A stretch of 64,000 bases of DNA, from contig JAJEKV010000075.1 in NCBI GenBank assembly GCA_021234155.1, forward strand, positions 866,001 to 930,000, written 5' to 3'. This document shows positions 31,396 to 42,435 of this stretch, piece by piece. The position numbers and the translations under genes are program-made. This DNA is from Isoetes taiwanensis. Its lineage: Eukaryota > Streptophyta > Lycopodiopsida > Isoetales > Isoetaceae. Each line of letters begins with the position of its first letter. Positions within the stretch are counted from its first letter, which is position 1. The notes below the pieces were generated by a model that worked only from the letters and a program-made list of their open reading frames with translations, did no database searches and was not told the origin of the DNA.

Positions 31396-31995
31396 CATTA
31401 GGGCGGATTTGGGGTCTCAAAATGGCCCTTATCTTTAATTTCTAATATCCACGTCATAGTACCTTCAAGCCAATGAAAGAGAGGAATTCAAAATGAAAAT
31501 CAGTATTACGTGGCACTTTTGCAATAAATAGTACTGTAATAATTGCACTTTTTAACTCAAATGCAATCGTTTTTTTGCTATATCTTGTGATTGTGATGTC
31601 CAAATTGCACGTCGTTTGTTGCGTTGGATAGCCCATGGCGAGATCTTTCCAATGAGTATAGCCTTGATATGCTTTTGATAAAAGAAAAGACTAAAAAAAT
31701 GCGAAAAACCAGGTTTTTTCTCGTTTTTTTTTACTTTTGGTCATCTAAATTAGATTAAAATATATTCAACCCATATACCATTGGATAGATCTTTTGATTC
31801 CGCATCCAATGAAATAAAAAGCATGCGATTTGAAGCTATGAATCAAAAGTTATGGCCGAAAAACTAATTGATGAAGTTACTTTTTGAGTATTTATTGCGA
31901 TTAAAGAGAAGGAAAGTACAATTAATAAGCAAGAGAAAATATGACATGGAATTTTTCTTACGAGGCCATTTTCAGACCCCAAATCCGCCCTAATG
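31396..31995. mobile_element. 600 bp MITE-like element, copy 1
   Basis: Terminal inverted repeats of about 30 bp: the left end starts CATTAGGGCGGATTTGGGG and the right end is its complement, ending CCGCCCTAATG, with one or two mismatches. The interior is non-coding and AT-rich. A second copy, in opposite orientation and highly similar over its whole length, is at 52638-53233. The flanks here (cccacc / aggagt) show no obvious target duplication. Confidence 0.85.
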
Positions 31996-33184
31996 AGGAG
32001 TGTCATTGGTAACTGATTTGCATACCTAGAGATCGTTCCACAACTAGGAAAGCAAAGAATACCACTACCAGAGAATGTTTTAAAGTAAAGAAGTGGGAAA
32101 TTCTGCAAAAATTTAAGGCATCAATGCTGTTTTTAAATACAAAAGATAGTAGGTTAGCATGACGCTTCCATCAAATATGGTTGATCAGAATAGATTCTCA
32201 TATTGAGGCCTCCTGCTAGCCTAAACAGAAGTAACATGTTAGTCGGCCAAAACAAGAATTGATGCAAAAAATGATAGTACATAAGGATAGATGATCATAA
32301 CAAGCATTTATTCTACTGACGTTCTTTCATGAGGTTGTACTTACGAAATTTGTGCATTTATAGCAATCTGAGATGCAACTTCTTCACAGGAGAGGATCCA
32401 CCTTCTGCACTCACAGAATAAGCCAGGGATGCACAAAAAATTCAAGAATCCAAAGACGAAATAGCCGAATCAGGGAAAACATGGAAAAGCTGAGCCGCAT
32501 GTTTGATGCTGCCTATTAGCTGCCAAATCTACAGAAGAGCAAACAATTTGCGTGCCATCTCTGTGCTCTGCAGCCTCCTACAAGGGAAGAAAAGCAATCA
32601 GAAAGGAAAGGGAAAAGAAGAACGGCCAGAGCTGTGCTCTGCTATCGCCATCTCCTGCTGCATGCTCGTCATGATAGCTGCTGGCCGACCTGCTAAAAAA
32701 GGGGAAAAGAAAAGACCGAAAAAGATCGCCACCAGAGCCGCTGCCATTGCTGCTTTGTGACCTGACATTGCTCCAACACCATCTGGAAAAATCGAGCTCC
32801 AAATCCGGGTCCGATATGAAAGAATCACCTGAATCGAGATGGGCCAATCTGCAAATCTGTTCAGATAAATAACAAACAAGAAACAAGGGTGGATCCAGCC
32901 CGAAAATTGGACAAAGACCGTCCTTAGAAACAAGTGTAGCAGGAGTGAAATGAAAACGCGGTGTAGAAGCCAAATGCCCAGAGGCCTGCTAGATAGACAA
33001 GCTCATACCTGCATCTGCACAAATAGCATGTAGCATAGGCAAAATCCCATGCATCCACGCAAGTAGCATGGAGCATATAGAGGAAGCATCAATGAGGAAT
33101 CGAAAAAGAGACAGTGGCATAAACCACTTGGGGAGGAGGCTGGAAAGGATCAGGCAAGGTAAGCAACGGGAAGCAAAAGGGTTG
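31996..33184. other. Intergenic sequence, no gene recognised
   Basis: No convincing coding region. A Lys/Ala-rich plus-strand frame at 32503-32760 and overlapping antisense frames look fortuitous. Confidence 0.4.
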
Positions 33185-33325
33185 GAAGAGGGAAGCAACG
33201 AGAATAGAAGAAGAGTTGCTGTGAGAAGACGCCGATAATCGGTCTGAAAGAGGAAATAGCCTTATATAGTAGCTCGTCCCTTCCCAGAATGGCGATCCGA
33301 TGGCTCGGATCGATGCTATTACAGG
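33185..33325. repeat. Second copy of the 21.9-22.05 kb promoter-like segment
   Basis: About 140 bp close to identical with 21905-22045, in the same orientation, including 'gccttatatagtagctcg' and the GATCCGA-tggc-TCGGATC palindrome. Similarity ends just after 'gatgctatt', where the hairpin's right arm begins in the other copy. Confidence 0.75.
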
Positions 33326-34234
33326 AAAAAAGCAAAGAACTGGTAGATAACACCACTTTTGCATGAAGATATGTTGAGCATATAAAAGACAAGGTGTATA
33401 GACCCTTTTTATTTTTATTGAAGGAAATGAAGCTAAGTGTCCCTGCACAAAAACCCAACCTGGCAAAATAATTGACCCATGCAGGTAAGAACAACAGAAT
33501 TGGGAATTGTCCACTGCATGAAATTAAAAGAAGCATTTGCCAAAGGTCTGAACCATATCCCAGACTGTAGCCTCAGTAGAAGGGCCAGACTTTGAGTTAA
33601 CTCAGTGTTCTCCTCAGCAAATAAAGGAAGAATGCATCAACTATATACAACAAGCCTTAGGTGTGGAATAAGAAAAAAATAGTAAATTACCATACCTCAT
33701 GGCTAGCTACAAAGTGCACAAGGAAGAATATAGGTGGTTAACAAATCCAGGTGACTCTGTCTTTCATATATTACCGCCATATTAAATGATATTATTGAGA
33801 TTTGGCCTCAATTATGCCTAAGGCAAACTGCCCCATATAGGTTGTTCAACAAAAATAAGATCAATGCCTCATGGATAGTAAGCTCATCATATGAGGTAGT
33901 TATGAATTTGCCATATCAAATTAGCAGCGTATTCTCAGCTGATATAACATGATGCTATATTTGAGGAAGATAGAATCATTGAAATCATGAATGATGTCAT
34001 TGAACTAGCATGGTAACATACGAGAAAAGACCAAAGTCGCATTTAATTAAAGTGGGTCAGATCTCGACATTTGGGACTCAGACTGAAAATGGGACTCATA
34101 CTGACAAAATTTAAGTTTTACGTTGAATCGTTGTTAGATTTTCACATCATATAATAAGAACTGGTTCGTAATATTTTCTTACAGAATTTCCAAATAAATA
34201 ATTGAGAAAGTTTACAAAAACCTAGAGCGGGGTG
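33326..34234. other. AT-rich sequence, no gene recognised
   Basis: No gene seen. The phrase 'atttaattaaagtggg' at about 34044-34059 matches the inner edge of the 57.6 kb inverted repeat, so a decayed relative of that element may end here. Confidence 0.35.
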
Positions 34235-34480
34235 AGACCGAAAGGGGGAGGGGAAGGGGAGAAGTTGGGGAGAAGTTGAGAGAAGTCATGGAAGGGGTAA
34301 GTTAGAAGAAGGGGGGGGGAGGAAGTTCAAAAGGGGGTGAGAGAAGAGGGGCAAGGGGGAGGTCGATAAGGGGGGCAAGGGAGGAGGGGGGCAAGGGGAG
34401 GTTAGAAGGGGGAAGCGGAGGGGGAAAAGGAGAATGGGGAAGGGGGAGAGTGGGGAAGGGGAGAGGGGAAAGCCAAAATA
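34235..34480. repeat. G-rich polypurine tract
   Basis: About 245 bp, nearly all purine on the plus strand, with many runs of four or more G (including a G9 run at 34310-34318). Several clusters fit a G-quadruplex pattern. Confidence 0.9.
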
Positions 34481-34790
34481 ACTAAAGGGGAACGTATCCC
34501 CTTGAGATTAAAAAAGATTAATATCAAAATATAAATAATAATTAATTTAATTAAATATAAAATAATTTAATTAATTTAATAAAAAAAATATAGAATCCTC
34601 GCACGCTACGGGTGGCATAAATGATGCCATTTTTAGCCCTAAACAATAGCGCTAATTAAGGGGGTTTAACTGAATTTTTAAATTTTTTTAGCACTAAATC
34701 CCGCCCATGGGATCTTAAACCGTCGAACCTTTCCCCCTTTCCTACTTTCTTGGAGTTTCTTGGATCGGATTCAGAAACATAGTTGCTCCC
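34481..34790. other. Very AT-rich sequence, nothing recognised
   Basis: Sequence dominated by TTAAT/AATTA, with no gene. Confidence 0.5.
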
Positions 34791-35105
34791 CACCGAGATC
34801 CCCGTACTCTGCTTGGTTAACTGGCCGGATCAAATTCTTTGTGGTATATCTTTGCTCCCACAGCAGTAATTATCGAAATCCGTTATCTGTACCATTCTAA
34901 ACAATTGCCAGTCATTAGATTCAACAAAATCCCCAATCGAGATCCCATTTCCCTGCTTGGTTAACTGCCAGAGTAAATTCTTTGTGGATCTTTGCTTCCA
35001 CAGCAGTAATTATCGAATTCGGTTATTTGTACCATTCTAAACAATCAATTGCCAGACAATCGAGATCCCATTACTCTGCTTTGTAAAGAGCTCGGATCAA
35101 ATTGC
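34791..35105 (+). repeat. Tandem repeat, about 140 bp unit, 2.3 copies
   Basis: Units start at about 34791, 34934 and 35058 with 'cgagatccc'. They share 'ctgcttggttaactg', 'aaattctttgtgg', 'cacagcagtaattatcgaa' and 'gtaccattctaaacaatt'. The third copy is partial. It precedes the broken gene at 35.9 kb and may belong to its leader. Confidence 0.75.
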
Positions 35106-35339
35106 TCATCTGAACAATTTCCCAGACTCAAGAAAAGTTGTTTTAGTGGTAAGCATCTAATCTTTGTTGACAAATCTTTGGGAATGGTAAATAATGTGGA
35201 AATGGTTTCATTCTATTATATTTCATGCTTCTATATTGAAGACAAGGTTAATGTAGCAGGTGTGGAGGATTGCATTCCAGGTGTGGAGAACTTTTATCAG
35301 CGGAAAGTACAGCTTAGTAATGTTTGGTCGTGCAAGTTC

Positions 35340-35850
35340 AGTAAGTTGATGCTAACGAGTTTAGCATTTGGTACTATGGTTGCAGACAATCAGTTAGCAA
35401 ATTATGCTAACAGGTTATATTAATACCTACGTTTAGCGAGGCGTGCCTTGCTAGTTAGTATGTGCTGTGTACCCGAGTTACTTAGTGATTTCGTGCTATG
35501 TTTGCAGGCAACATTTGCTAAGTAGCAGGTTACATGAAGAACGCGAATTTTGTGCTACACTTGCAGGCTCAAATTGTTATTGGCGGCGGTTGCTAAGAAG
35601 ATGAAGTTCAGTGCTAAGTTAGAAAGAGTTAGCTGCTATTTAGCATGACATGCTAAGCATTTGCTAATTTGCAGACAGTAGGCCCAAGTAATTGGGGTTC
35701 ATGACAATTAGTAATTATTTGGAAAAAATAGCAGTTCATTGCTAAGCTCTTAGAGTTAGTAGTATTCAGGATACTTAGTGCTATGATTTGGATTGGTTTA
35801 GTTTTTTGCAGACACAATGAAGAACTTCCAGTGATATATAATTTCAAAGC
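35340..35850 (+). repeat. Region dense in TTAGCA/GTTAGT motifs
   Basis: Short motifs GCTAA, TTAGT, GTTAGC and TGCTAAG recur some twenty times with no fixed period. The same kind of region, on the opposite strand, lies at 46850-47350. In both places it precedes or interrupts a coding stretch on the strand that reads TTAGT, and it may be intronic. Short motif arrays of this sort occur near the ends of some DNA transposons. Confidence 0.5.
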
Positions 35851-35865
35851 TGGTGCAGGGATAGA

Positions 35866-37960
35866 ATGGCAACAAAGAAAACTCAACCTAAAGTGACCAT
35901 AGACGAAAAGGAAGCAAGGAGGATGTTTGACACATCTGTGTTGCCTTCTGAGGGCATGACCTCTTCAGATGTAAGAAAGATAGATGTGGCTGAAGATGAG
36001 ATAAGCAAAATATTTGGCTGTGTAAAACTGAAGCAAATTTATAAGTCTAGTCGAATGAATCCAGTATTTGTGGATCAGTTTATGAACATCTACAGAAGAT
36101 GTTACCAAAGAACTGATGTTTGTGTTGGAGAGATTGGGAAGTTTTTTGCACGGGCATTCACTTTGCATGTGAGAGGACAAAAGATTAAGCGGCGGTCATT
36201 TGTGGTTAAAAGCGAAGAAAAGTGTTACAGCTAAGGTTGAGAAAGAAGGTGAGTATGAGCCCTCATTTCCTCATACAAAGCGTTGTTGGTTGTGTAGTGG
36301 ACTATTACGTCATCAACTCCTTGATTCTTTGGCTTAGATAAGCGAGCGGATGACTTGAATGTTAGAGTTAAAAGTGCAGACCAATGAAATGAAGGAAAAA
36401 AGGAAGTTGTGGAAAGAAGTGCGGTATGAGGTGGATCTTTGCAAAAACGACAAATTGAAGCGACAAAGGCGGTGTGAGCACTCGGTGTCATTACATTCAC
36501 ACGTCGTCAATGCTAGTTTCAAAGGAAAAGGAACTTTTGGAGGCGACAACGACATACAAGAGTATGGAGGAAATTCACAAAGGGTAATTGCTAATGACCT
36601 TTGCAATTACATAGTGCTCAATAATTATTCTTTACGGTTCATCATTTTATTTATTTTTAAGCGAAAGTAAGGCGGCGAACATAGACTCCAACCAAGGCTA
36701 GAAGAAGTTGAATGAAATAGCTTCATCTCTAAATAAGATGTCCGGACTGCAACTCAACTTTCCATTTTGGAACATCAACATTCTCTCTGTAGCATTTGCA
36801 AAATTACAAAGTTGTTCTTTTACGTACATATGCCTATGACCCACTTTGTGTCTCAGCCATTGTTGCACATTGCATGCACAATTTTCATCAATTTAAACTT
36901 ACATATGTTTCTCAAAGAGATCAACTTGTCCCTCTTGTGAGAGCGGATGCCTCATAATTGGTTCAGTCCATTGGACTTCCATGTAGATCTGCCTTTGGAT
37001 TACGCTCCCAATTATAGTGCGGTCGCGGTCCATTGAATGCACTCAAGATCCATCATTAAGCACACTGTGACTTGGAGGAGCGATATAATTATGCAATCCA
37101 TTGAAGATTGCACTTTATTATCTTCCACAAGCCCAAACTTGAAGAGACAATCTTTGAACAAAGTAATAGTTGTAAAAGGCGAAAAGTAAGTTATTCTTGT
37201 GAAGTATAACTACTTTGGATTTCTCTTCTATAAGTAATTATTTAGTTTGATAATTTGAATGATGCAGGCTCAAGTTTGGATATTTCAAACTCTATAGTTG
37301 ACATTTCTAACAGAATTGAAGACAATGCTGTGCATGTGAAGCAGTGTTGAAGAATGTAGATGGTTATGTTTCCAATTTGGACAAACGTGCTGATATTGTG
37401 GAGAAGACAATCACATAGGAAGAAACTGATTTGGCATCAGTTGGAGAATCTCCTTCTAAGAATAATTCCAAGCAGGTTTCCTCTAGCAAACGAGCTCCAT
37501 CCAAATCAATAACTAAGAAACTAAGGTGATTCTAGTGTGTTTCTTTCTGCCTGTTGTACTGATATAATTTCTCTAATAGTTGTCATTGCCGCGATGCTAG
37601 TGTTCTTTGGCAAGAAGCTTTTGGTTATTGAGCGAGGAAGATTTCTGTACAAGGTTTTCAAAAGGCTGAAGCGATTACGATGTGGTGGAAGGTGTCAACT
37701 TTATCCATCAAGAAAAGATGTTCTTCTTTGTCGGGGACGAGAGGCGGTCACGATTCATGCAATTAGATCACGAACATTTTCTTTGTTGGTATATGGTCTT
37801 CCAATCACTTTCGGTGATTAGGCTACTGAGGTTTTTCATGCCTCAGTCCTTAGTGGATAAGTTTCTTTTCAAATGGATGGTGCAACCTTTGAAAATGAAA
37901 GGAGGAACTTCTTGCTACATCAAAAACTCACAAAGTTTATGAGAAATGTCGAAATTTAGT
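35866..37960 (+). pseudogene. Broken multi-exon gene, unidentified, Lys-rich and coiled-coil
   Basis: I do not recognise this gene. A 122-codon frame starts at 35866 with MATKKTQPKVTIDEKEARRM. Near its end an extra base in AAAAGCG (about 36211) seems to shift it; the other frame continues KKSVTAKVEKEG to a GT donor at about 36249. Further stretches look exonic: a Lys/Glu-rich helical segment (36340-36580), DISNSIVDISNRIEDNAVHVK and NLDKRADIVEKT (37270-37430), SSSKRAPSKSITKKLR just before a donor at about 37527, and 37682-37960 (VNFIHQEKMFFFVGDERR, then MDGATFENERRNFLLHQKLT in another frame). Internal stops and frame changes mean that it is a pseudogene, or that exon limits are badly misread. 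Length, lack of known motifs and repeat surroundings suggest a transposon-borne or captured gene. Confidence 0.4.
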
Positions 37961-38805
37961 ATGAGGACAACTTTCTTTGATTGATCCTTACAGTGCGTGA
38001 ATTTTAAGAATAATGCAGTTCACGCATCACACCAAGGTCCTTAAGTGCGACATAAATGGCGGTGATTACATTTGAAGACTATGGTACCTTACTTGGAGAA
38101 GCTAATAGCGAGAAGTGAGCGTAATTGCTTATGCAGTGCGTGCATTTTTTAAAATCGATATGTGAGAAAAGCACAAAAGTGTTGGAGGTACTAAAGACCA
38201 TGGACTTGTCCTAAACTGTTGTATGCTTTTTTAATATTAGATCCCTTTTTTATTGTAATTTGGTGTTTATGAATACCACAAACGTTTAAAGAACTTTATA
38301 ATTCTCATGCATGTGGCAACCGGAAAAAAACATAATTCTCATAACAAAACCAACCATTCAACATAACATTAATGCGGCCATAGATTGACCATGGGTTAAC
38401 AGCTATATTAAACACGTGGCCACATTAGCCAACCATTGAATATGAAATTAAAAAAAAAAACCATTGAATATAAAAAACCCAACCATTCAAAATAACATTA
38501 ATGGGTTAACAGCTAATATGCTAATATAATAAGTGTGGTCCTAAGACCAAAATTAAGAGATTTCAATAGAAGACCGAGTTCAAAATATTTACTTATAGAA
38601 CTGAGAGTAGTCCAAAAGCTGATCCCTCTAGGTACTTGAATTGGAGTTCTGGTTATCATAAATGTCATGCCATCTCAAGCACGTCTTGCAGAGTAAGATC
38701 CGGGATGTCTCTCTTGCCAAACATCCCTAGTAATATATCCAAATCCTCTGCAGTATAATTTGTGAACTCAAGCAATAACAGAACATGAGCTTGCCTTTTT
38801 TGTTG
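37961..38805. other. AT-rich sequence with a small direct repeat
   Basis: The phrase 'aaccattcaacataacatta' at about 38350 recurs with changes at about 38482, each followed by 'atgggttaacagct' or close to it. No gene. Confidence 0.45.
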
Positions 38806-39297
38806 TCATTTGTGGAATAAATTCTCAAAATATGGTTTGAGGTTGTTGAACCTCCACACCTCCTTGTTTTTCAGCACCTTCTTAATAGCTTTTGCATGTA
38901 CCATCTCCCTTCTCAGTTGCTTCAAAGTATTTTCCTGTTCACCTTTGGACAGTTGAGAAGATTCCTCATCTGAATACTCAGCCACACCCATCATTCTCTG
39001 TCCACTTCCTGTGTTATTGAGTCTCTTCATTTCTCTTGTGCAAGGCAATTCCAGTTCACAAAGTCTAGACGGAATGAATTGATGATTTTTCAGATTAGGA
39101 ATACCTCTAAACTCATGGATTGATCTTCTTTCTTGTTTCTCCAGAATCCTCCTCTGCTCTTCATTGATTTGATCCAAGATTGGACCGACTAGTTGAGATT
39201 GCAACAAAACGGGCGACATTGTTTGCGTTCTGGTCCTTCGGCTCCCTTCCGCCATAGTCGGATTCTTCACAAATTTCCGGAAGGATAATTTTCCCAT
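38806..39297 (-). CDS. Hypothetical protein, 163 residues
   Basis: An uninterrupted antisense frame with an ATG start at 39297. I do not recognise it. It is basic and polar, with a Glu/Arg/Gln-rich probable helix around residues 38-55 (DQINEEQRRILEKQERRS) and a second Lys/Arg-rich helix near residues 110-145 (LKQLRREMVHAKAIKKVLKN). It has no signal peptide, membrane segment or catalytic motif. Amino acid composition looks natural, unlike most random frames here, but it could also be a single exon of a transposon protein. The tail end lies 0.85 kb from the broken plus-strand gene at 35.9-38 kb, so the two are convergent. Confidence 0.4.
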   Translation of the reverse strand: MGKLSFRKFVKNPTMAEGSRRTRTQTMSPVLLQSQLVGPILDQINEEQRRILEKQERRSIHEFRGIPNLKNHQFIPSRLCELELPCTREMKRLNNTGSGQRMMGVAEYSDEESSQLSKGEQENTLKQLRREMVHAKAIKKVLKNKEVWRFNNLKPYFENLFHK

Positions 39298-39815
39298 TCA
39301 AAAAGTTTATCAATTGCAATGATCTCTTTTTTTATGTGATATGACGCATCTTGTAGCAAATTCAAAATTTGAATCCCATCTCTTTTCCCGTTCCCACTTT
39401 ATAATATCCCACATGCATTTGAATCATTCTATGCCCTCGAACCATTGAACCATTGAAACAAATATAGCTTAATAATTAACTCACCTCATGTGTAATCTTT
39501 GGACTTAATGCAAACTCTATTCTTCATTCTTCAACTGTGTTACTCATGAAGATCAAACTGCCTTTCTGCTTGTCCCTCAACCTGAATACATGATAACCCT
39601 TAGGTATGAGCAAAGTGCTATCAACTTCTCTTAAGGAATAATCATATAACATGATAATCCCAACAATGGCTCTCTGGCTTGTAATCTTCAGTTACAGGCC
39701 AGAGTGTCATGACCTTTCTAGATGTAATCCTTTTATATGGCCCTTTTTTTTAGTAATGGCCTCAAATATCCCACATGCATTAAATGTTGCACATGTTACC
39801 AAATCAACAATTGCC
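39298..39815. other. Intergenic sequence, nothing recognised
   Basis: AT-rich with no coding evidence. Confidence 0.45.
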
Positions 39816-40320
39816 AAATCAACAAATGCCACAGAATCAACAGGTGTGAATCACCCCCAAGCATTTGGTAAAGCATAACAATTTTGACCTATGATATTCT
39901 ATGCATTATGTTAAGGCATAAATTGTTAAGGCAAATGTTTGACTTTTATTGACCATGGTAAAGCGTAAGTCAACAATTTTCAAGTCAACAAGTATGAATC
40001 ACCCCTAAGCTAAAGTTTTACTTTCATTGACCAACATGTTTCGTAATGCGCTATCAACAATTTTCAAGTCAACAAGTGTGAATAACCCCCAAGCATTTGG
40101 TAAATCATGAGTATGCTATTCTATGCATTATGTTAAGGCATAAATTGGTTAAGTCAACAATTTCCATGTGAATCAACCCCAAGCATTTGGTAAATCATGA
40201 GTCAACAATTTTGACCTATGCTATTTTATGCATTATGTTAAGGCATTGTTGTGTAAGACTTTCATTGACCAACATGTTTGGTGAAGTGTAAGTCAACAAT
40301 TTTGAAGTCAACAATCAATT
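39816..40320 (+). repeat. Degenerate tandem repeat, about 110-190 bp units
   Basis: Shuffled copies of 'gtgaatcacccccaagcatttggtaaa' (in part), 'attttgacctatg', 'tctatgcattatgttaaggc', 'tttcattgaccaacatgttt' and 'aattttcaagtcaacaagt' recur three to four times. It is non-coding, and the variable order suggests unequal exchange. Confidence 0.75.
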
Positions 40321-41312
40321 TACACTAGCTAATTATAACTAGAATTATTAAACAAGTGCCAACATAATATGATTGGTGTCCAGAAAAGAATGGCCATTTC
40401 AGGATAGATATCCTTCTATATATACTATTTGCCCTCCGTGCTTCTTCTCGTGCCACGTATTCTGCCTGGCAAACTCTCGTGCCACGTATTCTCGTGCTTA
40501 TTGCAGAAACTCTGGGCAAACTACGGCCAAATTAAAAGCTCGGTGAGTTATCTCAGATTTTAAATAGACAGTAGAACCACCAAATTTGTTGTAAAATAAA
40601 CGAGAATCAGTTGGAGCGTTGAGGCATGTGGTTGTCGAATGTCGATTCCGGTGAGAAAATTCATCGGCCACATCGCATCAAGAAAAGGGCTTAAGCTTTT
40701 TGCTTTGCATCCCAGAATTTCTTCAGCACAGTCAAGTGTACCTATGCATAGATCAAAGCCCCGATTCATTGCCTTTTGTTCTGTTATAAAGTTGGAAATA
40801 GATTTGTGCGTTGTGTGGCTACAAGTTTGCCAGTTATCGGCCTGAGGTCTGAGGTCACTGCGTTCTGCCGTAGATAAGCCTTTGGATTGATAAATCCCCG
40901 TGCCGATTATAATTTCTTTCGCCTTTGATATCTATCGGCGAATCCTTTTCCACGAGCAAGAGTTACATTGAATTACACAAAGCCAAGTTTTAGGGCCCTG
41001 CCACATCTCTTCGTCGTTTCTATAGCAGCTCAAGCTTCTCGTCTTTCTGCCTTTCTGGCCCTTCCGGTTCTGGCAAAACCAGCATTGCACGAGCTATGGC
41101 GAATTTCTATTTGTGTCCGTCGATTTCTGGCACAAACGTTTCCCAAGTCGGGAATTTGTTGGAGAAAGCTCGGCAAAATAACAGGTATGGGTGTAGAACT
41201 TTGATCTTGATAAAATATTTCTTTATGCTGAGTAGAGAAGAGCAACATGTTAAATCAAGAGACGTGGTGCTTTGTGTTACTGAGAATAATCTTGGCGCTG
41301 TAATGGTCCGGA
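40321..41312 (+). other. Possible exon region, unidentified
   Basis: A short direct repeat 'ctcgtgccacgtattct' occurs at about 40448 and 40476. A plausible coding exon begins at ATG 41097 (MANFYLCPSISGTNVSQV) and reaches a good donor CAG/GTATGG at about 41184, but no downstream exon could be joined with confidence. A TATA-like 'ctatatatact' is at about 40416. Nothing was identified. Confidence 0.3.
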
Positions 41313-41441
41313 ATTGTATAGGGGTAACCGATTTGGGACCCCTTTCTGTTCTTGGCAGGGCAATTTCGCGACCGGCGGTAGCCGGGAGCGAAATTCCCTG
41401 CCAAGAACAGAAAGGGGGACCAGATCGGTTACCCCTACAAT
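41313..41441. other. 129 bp near-perfect hairpin
   Basis: The left arm from ATTGTA...GGGGTAACCGAT through TTTCTGTTCTTGGCAGGG to AATTTCGC (41313-41369) is complementary to 41388-41441, with only a handful of mismatches or bulges. The apex continues as CCGGC-GGTA-GCCGG. The arms are therefore about 60 nt each with a 4 nt loop. This shape fits either a microRNA-type precursor or a small foldback transposon. No coding frame of note crosses it. Confidence 0.8.
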
Positions 41442-42090
41442 ATCATAATCGGGGAGCTGAATGATCTTAGTATTTTTGTCTGATCTCTAACCTGCGCAGC
41501 CGGTGATGCAGAATCGAAGAATTCAATTGCAATTCCGTGTTCTTGGCTGAGTCGACGTGGGCGCATCAGAATGCACCACCGGAATAGAATGCGACCCGAT
41601 TATGATATTGTTAGCATTTTTACAATGTTCACCACAATCAAGCTTGAGCCGTGTCATTTGGAATGTCAGCGGCAAAACTTGCCGGACGTCAAGCCGTTCC
41701 AGACGCTCAGGTCTGAACTGCTCCAGCAGTTCGGGGACGACCGGCTCAGACGTCAAGCCGGCCGTCTCAGATTGAGTTCATGTGAATGCCTCAAAATTTA
41801 CATGTGAGGCGCCTCTTAAGGAAGGAATTTATGGAAGAAAACAGCAGATGATCTGCAGCAGAAGTCGTGCAGAGATTTTTTTGCCCATTTATTTTGTTGG
41901 ATTCACCTGTCTACGTGGCAGCGACGAGGTCCCACCTAGGGGTTAAATTCCCACCAAGCCAGTCTGTAAAATCGGTAACAGAGCAGCAGCTTTCGCTACA
42001 TAATCCATGCTGTAAATCGATGCCAGTGAGCAACTCGCTTATGGGGTGCTCACGTTTTTACTCATAGTTAGACTATTAAAAATTTAAATT
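41442..42090 (+). other. Moderately GC-rich sequence, possible coding remnant
   Basis: A plus-strand frame at about 41640-41760 (LPDVKPFQTLRSELLQQFGD) looks somewhat protein-like but is short. 'gacgtcaagccg' occurs twice (about 41686 and 41749). Nothing identified. Confidence 0.3.
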
Positions 42091-42435
42091 ACTCCCTTAA
42101 AGAATATCCTCATTCTCTATACCCACTAGGCATTAATTGTCAAATATGTCTAAAATACGTCAAAAGCAACATGTTAGCTACTATCATTTGTGTGGCTAGG
42201 TAACCCAAGACGTCTCAATTTTTTTTAGACATTTTATGAGATATAATATGATCATGATGTCACTTTGCTCAATATCCGTAGTAATCCGTGCTTATACCCA
42301 TTAGACATTATTTCAAATATGCCTAAGACAACATATTAGTTACTATGATTTGTGTACTTAGGTAACCCAAGACGTCATCTCAATTTCCTTTGAGACATTC
42401 TATGAGACACATCATATCCCGCCTTACTCAATATT
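42091..42435 (+). repeat. Diverged tandem duplication, about 180 bp
   Basis: Two copies (about 42115-42280 and 42292-42435) share 'tacccactaggcatta' or a variant, 'gtaacccaagacgtc', 'tctcaattt' and 'agacattytatgaga'. It is non-coding. Confidence 0.65.

Noticed and set aside
32503-32973. Overlapping Lys/Ala-rich and antisense frames
   Set aside because: Low-complexity composition and no homology or splice context.
39816-40320. CRISPR-like repeat/spacer look of the tandem array
   Set aside because: Plant nuclear sequence, units of unequal length and similar spacers; an ordinary minisatellite.
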